From: Chimonanthus salicifolius
Taxonomy: Eukaryota > Streptophyta > Magnoliopsida > Laurales > Calycanthaceae
DNA length: 64,000 bases
Direction of reading: 5' to 3'
Assembly: GCA_013350335.1 (NCBI GenBank)
Contig: CM023536.1
Location: 40,122,314 to 40,186,313, forward strand
This document shows, piece by piece, positions 40,001-47,520 of this stretch. How positions within the stretch are numbered: the stretch's first letter is position 1; every line of letters begins with the position of its first letter. The notes under the pieces were generated by a model. That model did not search any database, was not told the origin of the DNA, and saw only the letters and a list, made by a program, of their open reading frames with translations. Made by a program: the position numbers and the translations under genes.

Positions 40001-43000
40001 TTAGTGTTATCTTTCTTTTCTTGACAATAATCGAGATGATTGAGAGTTGGTTTTCTTAAGGTTTCTATTATTGAAATCAATAATCTGGCCTAAAACCACA
40101 GATCTAAAATTTATCTTAGCATGACAGCCTAAGTAGGCATTAAAAACCTTTCTTATCCATCATTAATTGTTCTCAAAAACCAAAGCGGGGTCAAAGGTGG
40201 GTTGGTATAAGGCTTATACAAGCTGATCATCTTCATTTTTGGGTTTCCCTTTTGCTGGGTGCTATTGGGTGTCTCTGGTGTGGTGTCCGTCTGTGGGTTT
40301 TTTTTTATTGTTTTCTGATTATTCTTTATTGTGTTTGTATTGTCCACACCTTGTGCCCTACTTTTTGTAAGTTTAAATGCCATTTAAAGAGAAAAAAAGG
40401 TTCCCATAGTTGTCAAATCTGTTCCAAGGCTATTCTAGTCTGCCTCTATAACAGAATGTTTTGGCATTTCACCCATTATCATGTTCCATTTTAGACAATC
40501 TACTTGTCTACATAATTTAACACTAATATACATGGAGAATTTTGTAAAATCTCATGATTGCAGATTGAGGACTTATACCTTCAACTTGATTGGATGGAAA
40601 TGCCCGATTGAGTCTGTAAAATATTAGTGCAGAGTGCCCACTAATTTGACTTGTGGGCTTAGATTCATCAGATTAGGAGACTGTGGAGCACTTCAAGACT
40701 TTCCATGGCCTTTGATGTTGGGACAATCATGAATAAAGCCTGGCTCAGATGGATAAACAAACTCTGTTGTCTAGAGCCTTTACTGTTATGTATGGATCAA
40801 GAGTGTTTTAACCACAATCCTTAGAAGATCCTCCCTGTTGTTAAGAAAAATTGTTGGTGCGAAGGGTACTTAGAATGAACTTGGCATGGCATCTTCACTC
40901 CTTATCTAGATCATTCTGATCTGAAGAGAACTCTAAAGCTTTGTCGTAAGATTGATCTGCAAGAGGGCATTTGAGAGCCATAAAAACATAGTAGGGAGTG
41001 TCACAGTAAACCACTTGTGGAAAAAGTAATCATGCTTTCACCAAAGCACATGGGTAGGGATTGATATAGGTAGAGACTTCACCTTTTGATTTGTTAGTGT
41101 ATCATCATCATCTAAGCCATTCATCTCATCAATCTAGGGTTGGCCTTTATCTTTTGATTTAACAAATTGTTTCCATGGGCGGACTCCCTATCTGATGCCC
41201 CATGTTAGGACATCTAGAATCATATTATGTGAGGAGATTTAGGATCATCATCATCATCACAGCCACAATCCCATCATAGGGTTAGGTGAGATTGTAATTA
41301 TCTATTGATTTGGTAATTGTCTGATTGACATTTGCAAAAGGAATAGTGGATCTGATAGGATTGGTGGTTGGAAACATGACATCACTTGATGATTGATGAT
41401 GGATAAGCTATTGGAGGGAAGAAATTCTACTACAGGGATCATTCAAAAAAAAACTTCAGGGATGAAAAACAGAAGAGTCCCAGGTCATTGAATCCACTTA
41501 TACCATATAAAGATTCAAACATTTAAAAGTTCTCTTTACCCTACTCTCCATAAGAGATGTTATTTTATAGTCAGTGAATAAATCAGTTTGAAATCTCTCC
41601 TTTTGTAATGCATCAATTATATTTAAAATTTAATGAAACTAAAGCTGTCTGAGAGAAGAAATCAATAGAGTGACTCTCTCCTTCAGTCGTGCCAAGTAGT
41701 AGGGCTACTTCCTTGAATCAGATTAATTTATTAGAATTCAAATTATTGTTATTTACCAAAAGTTGTGGGAGTTTGAAAAATAAGGGAGAAAGGTGATCTT
41801 CTGAAGAACATTTACCATGTGCATGAACTATGTATAATTGTATACAACAATCAAAATGGTTGATATGGTGTGCTACCTTGTGGATCCTTTATTGGTTAGA
41901 TATTGCAAAGATCTGTCACTTTTTACCATTTGCAACGCTCAGAATCTAGATAGGGTATGTTGACAGAGAGCATAAAGGAGCTTGTTGGGCAGGGCCCATG
42001 GTATGATGGACCCACCAGATGAAATTTCTCTACTACTAAAGTATTAAGCCAACCTGTATAAATTACAGGGACTTGGGTATTCAAATTAAAAGGGCTGTGA
42101 TATCATCCTTCTGCCCTCTGGTAAGTAACTAGCATCATTACAGAGGAACAATTGGAACATAACTTGGTTTACGCTTTTAAGGTTAGCTGTTCCCTTCAGT
42201 GACTGTTAACTGAAACATGCATCAGCCACTGTTAAAATTTTATTTTACATTAGTCGACACTTGTCAAAATTGAAGGTTTACATGGGTTCTGAAGCCATGT
42301 ATTCAAGCTGTGAACCTTTCTATTGCTTATCACTTAAAATATATGGTACTTTTATGACAAAAACAGACATCCTAAATATAGATACCATCATCTTCTACTT
42401 GAATAGTAAAAACAAGGAGCTCGTTCCTCTTTGAGAATGCTCTGTGACATGATCTACAGCTCTAGATTTTTATTTATTTATTTTCATTGTAGGCACAAAG
42501 ATTGACCGGAGGTTAATTGATTACGGTTTGCAAGGAAGCTCCTCTTCTAAGATATTCAAAGCCTTCAATGCTCTTGGTACAATTGCCTTTTCATTTGGTG
42601 ATGCAATGCTTCCAGAAATACAGGTACTACACACATCTGCATCAATGTTTTCTTTATTTAATGTTTCTTTCATTTGGCACTTCAGATTTTTCAATGGCAA
42701 TTTGCACAAATTTTTATATGGAATCCATCTTCATTTGAAACCATCTTTCCTATGTATGGAACCTGAATGTCTGTTGTTGTGTGAGCTCCTCTCCTATAAC
42801 ATCAAAAAACCAATTTTGAAGTTGACTAGGGTACATATAATTTTGAATATACCAAGTGGTGGATTAACTTATTTTTCTTTGACCAGAGTACTATAAAGGA
42901 ACCTACAAAAAGGAACATGTACAAAGGTGTATCAGCTGCATATGGAATAATTATTTTGAGTTACTGGCAATTGGCTTTCAGTGGTTACTGGGCATTTGGT

Positions 43001-43557
43001 TCAGAGGTTCAACCATACATTTTGGCTTCACTCACAATTCCAGAGTGGACAATAGTTATGGCAAATATATTTGCTGTGATTCAGATAGCAGGATGCTTTC
43101 AGGTACTTCTAACAATTATTGTCTACTAATGTGATGTTGTAGATACTAATTCCACTTCTTTCAGATATACTGCAGGCCGACGTATGCTTATATCGAAGAA
43201 ATAATTCTTTTCAAGGACCGTAGTCACTTTCATGTCTGCAATCTTGTTATGCGGCTGATACTTACATCAGGCTACATGGTTCTTATAACAGTTATTGCTG
43301 CTGCAATGCCATTCTTTGTTGACTTCGTTTCCATCTGTGGAGCTGTTGGATTCACCCCACTAGATTTTGTATTCCCTGCTTTAGCATTTTTGAAAGCTGG
43401 AAAATCTCCAAAGAGAAAGGGTCTACGTGTTTCCATTCAGATTATTAATATTACCATTGCTGCCTGCTTTTCTGTTGTCGCAATATTGGGTTGCATTGGT
43501 TCAGTCAGATCCATCATAAAGGATGTTAATACCTACAAGTTCTTTTATGACATGTGA
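18878..43557 (+). CDS. AAAP-family amino-acid permease, GABA/amino-acid transporter-like (frameshifted in exon 2)
   Basis: This is a membrane amino-acid/proton symporter of the amino acid/auxin permease family. The nearest relatives I recognise are the plant GABA-transporter-like/LHT-like proteins, but the substrate cannot be told from sequence. Exons: 18878-19064, 32265-32386, 32685-32779, 32864-33050, 42493-42623, 42887-43102 and 43165-43557. All introns are GT-AG and the phases agree (1, 1, 0, 1, 0, 0). Conserved blocks in order: a hydrophilic N-terminus then HAAFHVATTIATP and ASLGW; CLVGGTLTTWYSS; TTFFQQIASLGNNIAIHIAA; LLLSQLPDIHSLRWVNAL; FGDAMLPEIQ; AFSGYWAFGSEVQPYILASL; IYCRPTYAYIEE; AAAMPFFVDF; VGFTPLDFVFPALAFLK; and a DVNTYKFFYD tail. 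The expected length is about 443 residues, normal for the family. Exon 2 is 122 nt where the phases require 123: after WNGE the family text QTTYRMLAKSIFG is read only in the next frame. The gene is therefore broken or carries a sequence error near 32346-32349. Introns 1 (13.2 kb) and 4 (9.4 kb) are full of transposons. Confidence 0.85.
19738..19935. repeat. MITE-like repeat in intron 1
   Basis: The words ttggatgaggggt, ggggttacctcaggtaa and the G-rich/C-rich alternation resemble a short nonautonomous transposon. A diverged inverted relative lies at 24196-24275 (acccctcatccaaacgaatc). Ends and target duplications are not clear. The rest of 19065-20317 shows no gene or recognisable element. Confidence 0.35.
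20323..21324 (+). mobile_element. TRIM retrotransposon with three LTRs (tandem arrangement)
   Basis: LTR1 20323-20564, LTR2 20667-20881 and LTR3 20963-21324 each start TGT(G/A)ATACC. LTR1 and LTR2 end GTTACA; LTR3 ends GTTATA. They share cttgtcccacat, aaggc(c/t)ttttggg, aaagccgt and g(c/t)ggacaatat...tgct. After LTR1 and LTR2 comes a primer site of the form (a)atggtattagag or (a)atagtattaaag, related to TGGTATCAGAG. Before LTR2 and LTR3 comes a polypurine tract, aagggaggtgga. The whole unit is flanked by a perfect 5-base target duplication, gattt (20318-20322 and 21325-21329). It codes for nothing, as expected of a TRIM. Confidence 0.85.
21683..21967 (+). mobile_element. Probable copia-type LTR followed by a primer site
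   Basis: A sequence starting TGTTGAG and ending TTTACA (21949) is followed by TGGTATCCTCAAAGAGCC, resembling a methionine-tRNA primer site. A TATA-like run (tatatatataca) lies near 21895-21906. Only about 180 bases of what might be internal sequence follow, before an oppositely oriented LTR remnant. The start is uncertain. Confidence 0.45.
22402..23941 (-). mobile_element. Solo LTR, family R1, copy A
   Basis: Ends are TGATGCC (22402) and CCCACATCA (23941), so it begins TGATGTGGG on the minus strand. It aligns with 34401-35352 and, in the opposite orientation, with 37533-40142: tgcaagacatg(g)a, gaattcaac, ccaatttggatgtgg-like and tcgatgcc(c/t)acatca words. A TATA-like word (ttataaatatag on the minus strand) lies near 22950, and a long CT-rich tract covers 23070-23560. 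I see no clear target duplication, and no coding region; the open frames in the CT-rich tract are compositional. Confidence 0.6.
23942..24195 (-). pseudogene. copia RNase H C-terminal fragment
   Basis: The minus-strand translation contains HIEIDCHFLRHHVSFGNV and the phrase KSKDQLANIMTK, matching the end of copia RNase H (histidine-rich segment then the QLAD-IFTK block). It breaks off at LTR copy A. Nothing upstream of RNase H survives. Confidence 0.75.
24231..26785. other. Unassigned part of intron 1
   Basis: No gene is supported. It holds the inverted MITE-like piece (to about 24275), a GA-rich stretch with short repeats at 24640-24760, and very AT-rich DNA at 25330-25760. The stretch 24980-25330, with aagtgatacc near its end on the minus strand, may be another decayed LTR, but I cannot define ends. 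Confidence 0.3.
26789..27060 (-). mobile_element. Possible 5'-truncated LINE tail
   Basis: A poly-T run (26788-26799) is followed by gagctgtaacaaattgaaaa and words such as aaagaatttacaaagg. This resembles the antisense 3' end of the other LINE copies in the window (poly-T, then a ttcattaaag-like segment). No protein domain is left, so the call is tentative. Confidence 0.3.
27161..27992 (-). mobile_element. copia LTR with polypurine tract, related to copia-2
   Basis: It starts TGTTAGCGCTTA and contains tacgtggttcggcccc, ggcctacgtccacggagcgtg and aagagaagag, shared with the LTRs at 47076 and 56156. It ends ...CCACTTCAACA (27992). The next bases on the minus strand are the polypurine tract AAAAGGGGGAGAA (27993-28005), so this is the 3' LTR of a minus-strand copia whose body is missing. 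Microsatellite (CT)n lies near 27638-27660. Confidence 0.65.
28328..30264 (-). mobile_element. 5'-truncated LINE (L1 clade with RNase H)
   Basis: Read on the minus strand, the element begins abruptly at about 30264 within the reverse-transcriptase thumb. It continues through the RVT zinc-binding domain and an RNase H remnant, and ends in a poly-A tail seen as poly-T at 28328-28339. The 5' truncation and poly-A tail are the usual marks of target-primed reverse transcription. I could not find a convincing target duplication. Confidence 0.8.
28666..30264 (-). pseudogene. LINE ORF2 C-terminal fragment (RT thumb, zinc-binding domain)
   Basis: It is a 532-codon open frame on the minus strand. Residues 1-60 resemble the end of the LINE reverse transcriptase (SFAGRVELLRSTI). 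KGGLGLRS at 82-89 and GKGDTIKFWLDPW at 159-171 are standard plant LINE phrases. The zinc-binding motif CVLC...EMHNHILQC...W occupies 308-331. The last ~80 residues leave the family pattern. RNase H text resumes in another frame at 28506-28769 (ELVSMISNSKV near the end), so one frameshift separates them. The catalytic RT domain and ORF1 are absent. Sequence decay is otherwise modest. Confidence 0.85.
30265..32264. other. Remainder of intron 1
   Basis: I see no gene here. Close to the acceptor of exon 2 is a tandem duplication of about 73 bases. It carries (CT)n tracts at 32110-32134 and 32169-32182 and the phrase tggaa(g/a)tatttca(t/a)gaact, followed by a second copy that ends at the acceptor. 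The rest is ordinary AT-rich intron sequence. Confidence 0.4.
32265..32386 (+). CDS. Permease exon 2, with one-base deletion
   Basis: The acceptor is GGATTCAG|GTGTTT. The first part reads VCCLVGGTLTTWYSSMLISS then LWGWNGE, the second membrane segment. At 32346-32349 the run is AAAA, where one more A would restore the frame to QTTYRMLAKSIFG up to the donor TTTG|GTTGGT. The exon is 122 nt, one short of the length its entry and exit phases need. The donor is weak but is the only one that joins exon 3 in the family order (SIFG, then SWGYW). Confidence 0.75.
32685..32779 (+). CDS. Permease exon 3
   Basis: The acceptor is TTTGAAG|GATCATGG and the donor CTCAAG|GTCTGA. It encodes SWGYWLTTFFQQIASLGNN and the following IAIHIAAGSSLK, a strongly conserved membrane segment of the family. 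It ends in phase 0. Confidence 0.85.
32864..33050 (+). CDS. Permease exon 4
   Basis: The acceptor is TATACAG|GCGATTTAC and the donor ACAATG|GTAATC. It encodes AIYKYYHRDGTLTLQ, then FELLLSQLPDIHSLRWVN and GFAGTTIGVTIYN, covering two membrane segments. The SQLPDIHSLRWVN block is a hallmark of this transporter group. It leaves in phase 1 into the 9.4-kb intron 4. Confidence 0.9.
33534..33659. mobile_element. MITE, copy 1 (intron 4)
   Basis: The inverted ends are TGATAGCGACACAAGTG followed by ttttttataa on the left, and aaaaaacattggtgtccc followed by tatca on the right. The unit is 126 bp. The same ends occur at 36983-37113. No coding capacity. The superfamily is not assigned because the target duplication is unclear. 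Confidence 0.65.
33660..34400. other. Intron 4 sequence, nothing recognised
   Basis: This is AT-rich intron DNA with a short internal repeat (ggatcttggtctactcaag-like near 33882, ggatctttgtctactcaag near 33960). I see no gene or classifiable element. Confidence 0.4.
34401..35352 (-). mobile_element. Solo LTR, family R1, copy B
   Basis: It runs from TGATGCAGTCC (34401) to CCTACATCA (35352) and shares gaagaaa, aatttcagcgagatag, ccaatttggatgtgg, atgcaagacatgaaatt and tcgatgcctacatca with copy A, in the same orientation. It is shorter because the CT-rich part is missing. Flanking pentamers taagt (34396-34400) and tgagt (35353-35357) match at 4 of 5 positions, which supports a solo LTR. Confidence 0.65.
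35353..36982. other. Intron 4 sequence with LTR-like promoter region
   Basis: No gene is supported. A TATA-like box (TATAAATA, 36101-36108) is followed by an attaaagaattaatttt stretch and by gtgagagcaaactgggcaatgg, as in many LTR U3-R-U5 arrangements, so 35850-36290 may be a decayed LTR. I cannot fix its ends. Confidence 0.3.
36983..37113. mobile_element. MITE, copy 2 (intron 4)
   Basis: The perfect 17-base inverted repeat ATTGGTGTTTTTTATAA and its complement lie near the two ends, within longer imperfect ends shared with copy 1 (tccctatca on the right). The unit is 131 bp and non-coding. The two copies are in one intron about 3.3 kb apart. Confidence 0.7.
37533..40142 (+). mobile_element. 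Solo LTR, family R1, copy C, carrying a LINE insertion
   Basis: It starts TGATGCGGCC and ends agtaggcatta, in the opposite orientation to copies A and B. The promoter-like word cctataaattc lies near 38453. Sequence after the LINE (tttgtttgagtctcc, ggtgagtcctattttggttc, catgatgaatttaatttcatg) matches the minus strand of copy A. The right end differs from TGATG...CATCA by one base. A GA-rich tract covers 38080-38370; its open frames are compositional and not genes. Confidence 0.6.
38507..39590 (-). mobile_element. 5'-truncated LINE with target-site duplication
   Basis: A poly-T run starts at 38507. The flanks are 14-base direct repeats, ccaattgagtcgag (38493-38506) and ccaattgagttgag (39591-39604), with one mismatch. 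Minus-strand text includes a zinc-binding motif CPLCEDKEEIMDHLL near 39520-39580, WAIWKENKGG near 39340, and an RNase H start FNVDRAVRG...GIGGVLSDDTGRI at 39040-39125. Several stops interrupt it. It lies inside LTR copy C. Confidence 0.8.
40143..42492. other. Right part of intron 4, nothing recognised
   Basis: This is ordinary AT-rich intron sequence up to the acceptor ATTGTAG at 42486-42492. A short (ATC)n-like stretch near 41240-41260 is the only repeat I note. Confidence 0.4.
42493..42623 (+). CDS. Permease exon 5
   Basis: The acceptor is ATTGTAG|GCACAAAG and the donor ATACAG|GTACTA. It encodes TKIDRRLIDYGLQGSSSSK, then FNALGTIAFSFGDAMLPEIQ, the conserved loop and membrane segment ending in the PEIQ motif. 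The entering phase 1 completes the Gly codon split across intron 4, which supports joining exons across 9.4 kb. Confidence 0.9.
42887..43102 (+). CDS. Permease exon 6
   Basis: The acceptor is TTGACCAG|AGTACT and the donor TTTCAG|GTACTT, 72 complete codons. It encodes STIKEPTKRNMYKGVSAAYG, then YWQLAFSGYWAFGSEVQP and two membrane segments ending AVIQIAGCFQ. Confidence 0.9.
43165..43557 (+). CDS. Permease exon 7 (terminal)
   Basis: The acceptor is CTTTCAG|ATATACTGC; it runs to the TGA at 43555-43557. It encodes IYCRPTYAYIEE, the membrane segments around MVLITVIAAAMPFFVDFVSI and AVGFTPLDFVFPALAFLKAG, a last membrane segment AACFSVVAILGCIGSV, and the short tail DVNTYKFFYDM. Family members end at a similar position. 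Confidence 0.9.
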   Translation: MYCRPTYAYIEEIILFKDRSHFHVCNLVMRLILTSGYMVLITVIAAAMPFFVDFVSICGAVGFTPLDFVFPALAFLKAGKSPKRKGLRVSIQIINITIAACFSVVAILGCIGSVRSIIKDVNTYKFFYDM

Positions 43558-44460
43558 GTTCTTATCTATAAATGTTACAAAAGAACCGTATAATGAAAGA
43601 GGGACATTCCATGTATAAAGGTATTTCCCCTTAAGACTTGAGTTCACTGATTTTCAGCTTAGTGGATTGAAGCATTGCTTTTAGTAACTAGAGTTAGTGG
43701 AGTCATGTAGGATAGAATATTTTGAATACATTGAGTGTGATCATCTATTATAGAATGTTATAAACCTCTAATAAATCTCATCACTATCATCACCATCGAA
43801 GTCTTTGTCTTAACTTTTTGAATTTTACTTTTCCATTCAACTACATTGCAATGCTCTCTTTCACCCCCGTCTCCTGCCCATCTTTGTTTTGTTGTTTCTA
43901 CTTTTCAGTCTTGTGCATGTATGTAGAAACCATTTTCTTCAATTAGGGCAACTCTTAGGTTTCAATTGATAATACTTGTGATTATGTCTTGTTATTCTAC
44001 AACATACCATAATTTCAATTGATAATACCTGTGATTATGTCTCTCTTCATTACCTAACATTTAGCTTCATAAATATTACAAGCAATGAAAGTGTAAAAAA
44101 CTGATTTGACTTGGTACTGGACCGACTCTTCAATTTTATTCTATAATGTAGGATGCTCATATCTACTAAAGTTGCACTCCATGTTTTATACTCTGTAATA
44201 AAGATTTCTCCATATTCTAATTTATTATTTAGTGAATTTCATGCCTTGTACAGAGTCTAGGTTTCCAACTAGAAATTTTGTTGTTTGTTTATCTACTCAT
44301 TTTCAGAGTCATACATGTCCAATATATTTTTGATATAGCCTCTAGGAATGCATTTTCTATTCAATGATTATCAAGTGAAATAAGTCTTTAAGGAAATAAT
44401 ACAAAGCATATGTGTTTATAAACTTTTAAGTGTGTCAATAGAGAATGATTTCTCACATGC
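43558..44460. other. 3' flank of the permease gene
   Basis: Nothing coding is seen. A local duplication of tttcaattgataatac...tgtgattatgtct occurs at 43959-43991 and 44013-44043. A possible polyadenylation region cannot be chosen from sequence. Confidence 0.35.
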
Positions 44461-44620
44461 GTGTAGTTCAATTAGTTTTCTCCTGTCTCAGAAGCAGGAG
44501 GTTGTGAGTTTGAGCTCCCATGGCCTAACCATGGTATGCCTTAGGGATAGTGGACTCACCTATGGAGGTTTTACGTTGTGTATCCTGTGGTTTTTAATAT
44601 GTAAATTCAAAAAAAAAAGA
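44461..44620 (+). mobile_element. tRNA-derived SINE, copy 1
   Basis: It starts with a box A-like segment (gtgtagttcaattagt), followed about 40 bases later by a box B-like gagtttgagctccc, then the body catggcctaaccatggtatgc, and ends in a poly-A tail (44609-44618). Two further complete copies and one split copy occur in this window. Confidence 0.75.
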
Positions 44621-45162
44621 AGGGACAGTGATTTCCATCATTATCTGCCTAGGGTAAATATTTAGTTTTTGGAAATATTATCTTTTTAAATAGTTAATTT
44701 ATTATTTTCTTTTAGAGTTGGTTGTATTGTATGCAACTTTAATAGCTTGGTATTCTGCGCTGGTTTTCATTTTCTTTTGATCTTATGAAAGGGTGCTAAG
44801 ATTGTCTTCCCTTTTGCGCATTTTTTCGTAATTAAGTTTACTCAATGGTCTCTTTAACCAAGCCCTCTCTTATAAACCTGTCCTTTTATAGGTCTATCAT
44901 CAGTCTGGATTTTCTTTTGGCTTATGACTATATATATGGTAGCATTAAGGACACACCCTGTAACTGCACTTGGTGAGAGCTTCATGTTAAACATTTAAAA
45001 AATGGTAGTCAGCCAAAAAATGGGCATTACCTCTCCAACTTTTTTTTTGAATTTTTTTAGAAAAATATAAAAATACTAGAAAATAGAAAATTTGGCAAAC
45101 CTAATTTGAGTATATGTTAGTTTTAAAAAAAAAAATTCCTTTCATAAACTGTTAGATTCTTA

Positions 45163-45325
45163 GTCCACATGGAATAGCTCAACTGATAATCTCCCATCTT
45201 AGGAAGTGAGAGGTGTCAGGTTCGAGCTCCCATGGCCTCACGTGGTGTGCCCTAAGTGTAGTGGATATCACCTGTGGGAGTTTTTCATAGTTTTCCACTC
45301 GTAAATTCAAAAAAAAAAAAAAAGT
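45163..45325 (+). mobile_element. tRNA-derived SINE, copy 2, with target duplication
   Basis: Box A is near aatagctcaactgataa and box B is ggttcgagctcccatgg, a good match to the Pol III GGTTCGANNCC consensus. A poly-A tail covers 45309-45323. The flanking direct repeats are gttagattctta (45151-45162) and gttggactctta (45326-45337), 10 of 12 identical. Confidence 0.85.
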
Positions 45326-45337
45326 GTTGGACTCTTA

Positions 45338-46945
45338 AGAATTGAAATTTCGATATGAGTAAAATATATTACCTTAAACAATTGAAAATTGTTTAAATTA
45401 TATTAAAAAAAAAATAATATGATGAAACACTTGGTATGAAATAGATGTTATTTAGTATTCCGTAAGGCATGTATCTTCTATTATAATTCATGAATTATTT
45501 TCACTAAAAATTTAAATTTCAAGAAAATGTTGGAAAATTAGAAAAATCACAAAACTACGCTGCAAACTATATCAATCACATTAGGGGATCTTTATTTAAT
45601 TAAAAAAATATTTGTATATTATTTTTTTAATTTTTTTGACAAAAACTCTAAAATGGGAATTTTCTTAAAAACCTAAGATATCTTCACTCAACTCTATAAA
45701 CACTTATTATTATTGCATCTAATTATTTTCACAAAAAGCTCAAAATTGAGATCATCTTAGAGTAAAAATTCATAAAAAAAAGTTGATGAAAATAACTCAA
45801 TGGACAAATTTGAAGGAAAAATGGTTGAAATGGACAAATACCTTGAAGAACTTGCTTTTAAACCTTTTTAAAAGAATATCCAATGCAAGATTCTAACTGA
45901 AAAATTGTTGAAACAACTTTTATGGAAGTTTTTTTAAAAAAATTGTAAAAGGCCTGATGCTACACTTATTGGCTTATGCGTATTTTTCACCCCACTTGGC
46001 CCACCTATGATCATGGAGTTGGGTGATTTGAAAGATCTTTGTCTAGAGATAATGTTTATAAGAAGTCGCTTGATTGAATGAACTTTAGCTATAATTTTGT
46101 CAAGCTTAATCCCATTGTTAGTCATTCAATCAAATTGATTTTTTTTAAAAAAAAAAAATTATATACACTTATCTATCTCTGAAACTCACCAACCTATGAT
46201 CTCATAAGTGGGCTCCACAAGGAGCTCCCACGTAAGAGCAATTTATGGAAGGTGCAGCTAATCAATTTTCTATATATATATATATATATATAAAAAATAG
46301 GCTTACTATGAAAAATCTATAATTAGTAAAGCATTATATATAAATAGACACACACATAGACACATAGATAGATAAGATAGTGTTCAACCTCACACTTAAA
46401 AAGTGTTCTTACAGTGAGAGTTTCATCTATGATCATAGACTTGGGAGAGTTTTGAAAATTTTGTGTATATTGCTTATAAAAAATCAACTTAATTTGACAA
46501 CTCTAGCAATGGTTTTGAAGGACCAAAAATCAATTATACATTTGGGTGCAAATTTATCCAGTTCAATCCCATAGTTAGTCATTAAATTAAGTTATTTTTT
46601 CATAAGCATTAGATGCACACATAGATCTTTCAAACCGATCCAGCTACATTATTATAGATGGGCTTCACATGGTGTTCTAAGTGTAAGAGCACTTAATTGG
46701 GTGTGTGGCTAAATGTTATATATATATATATAACAATTCTCCCTTGGGAACAATTTTCATGAGATTTTTGTCAAACTTTGGTTTGTGAGACCCACATAGA
46801 CCTAATGAATCCAATTCCTCCCTCACATCTATCTACCCCTCTGAATTGCACCCATATCCAATTTCACACCAATTTGACTTTTAAAGACCATGGATCTAAC
46901 TCAATGAATTTCCATCATTAGATAAATGTGAAATTTTGAGGGCCT
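45338..46945. repeat. AT-rich DNA with two diverged copies of an unknown repeat
   Basis: Segments at about 45990-46140 and 46420-46610 share ctatgatcat(a/g)ga, cttgatt/cttaatttga, tca(a/g)ttcaatcccat and gttagtcatt(a/c)aat. They may be parts of a nonautonomous DNA transposon. A TA microsatellite lies at 46271-46292 and another at 46718-46731. I see no gene. Confidence 0.4.
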
Positions 46946-47520
46946 TAAAAAATTAGTCTTTTTTTTTTTTTTGTTGGATTTATGTGTGGAAAACCTTAGA
47001 CATAGTCCTACTAAAACCCCAATGGGTGGTACCTCTACCCCTTAAGGCATCACCAAGGTTAGTATGTGGGGTTTGTGTTAGCGTTTATTAGCAAATAAAC
47101 ACACTCAAATAAATATCGAAATAAATACAAGCACAAGAACACAAAAGAATTTATGTGGTTCGGCCCATCCTTGGCCTACGTCCACAGAGCGTGATAAAGA
47201 TCTTATTAAGAGAATAAAGAATAAGGAGATTACAATATAATTGTCTCGGATTTTAATCGAAACCCAATATCAGATAACCGAATTCTCAATCATTGCTACC
47301 CGAATACACCCCTATTGTCGAGCCTATCTTGATGGTTCTCTGTTGTGTCTCTCACAACTGCAAATATATCTCAGCTCTCCTCAAGATTGACAACCTTCTT
47401 CTTGTTGAATCTCAACCCACTGTCTCTCTGGCTGCTACCCGATAACTCCTTGCTGATGTCTTGTACTGTATCTCTGTATACAGTCATGTAGCTGCTCTCC
47501 ACACCTATCAGTGCTGCTAC

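Noticed and set aside
44461..45325. Box A/box B segments considered as tRNA genes
   Set aside because: They lack an acceptor stem and anticodon arm, end in poly-A, and recur as SINE copies with target duplications.
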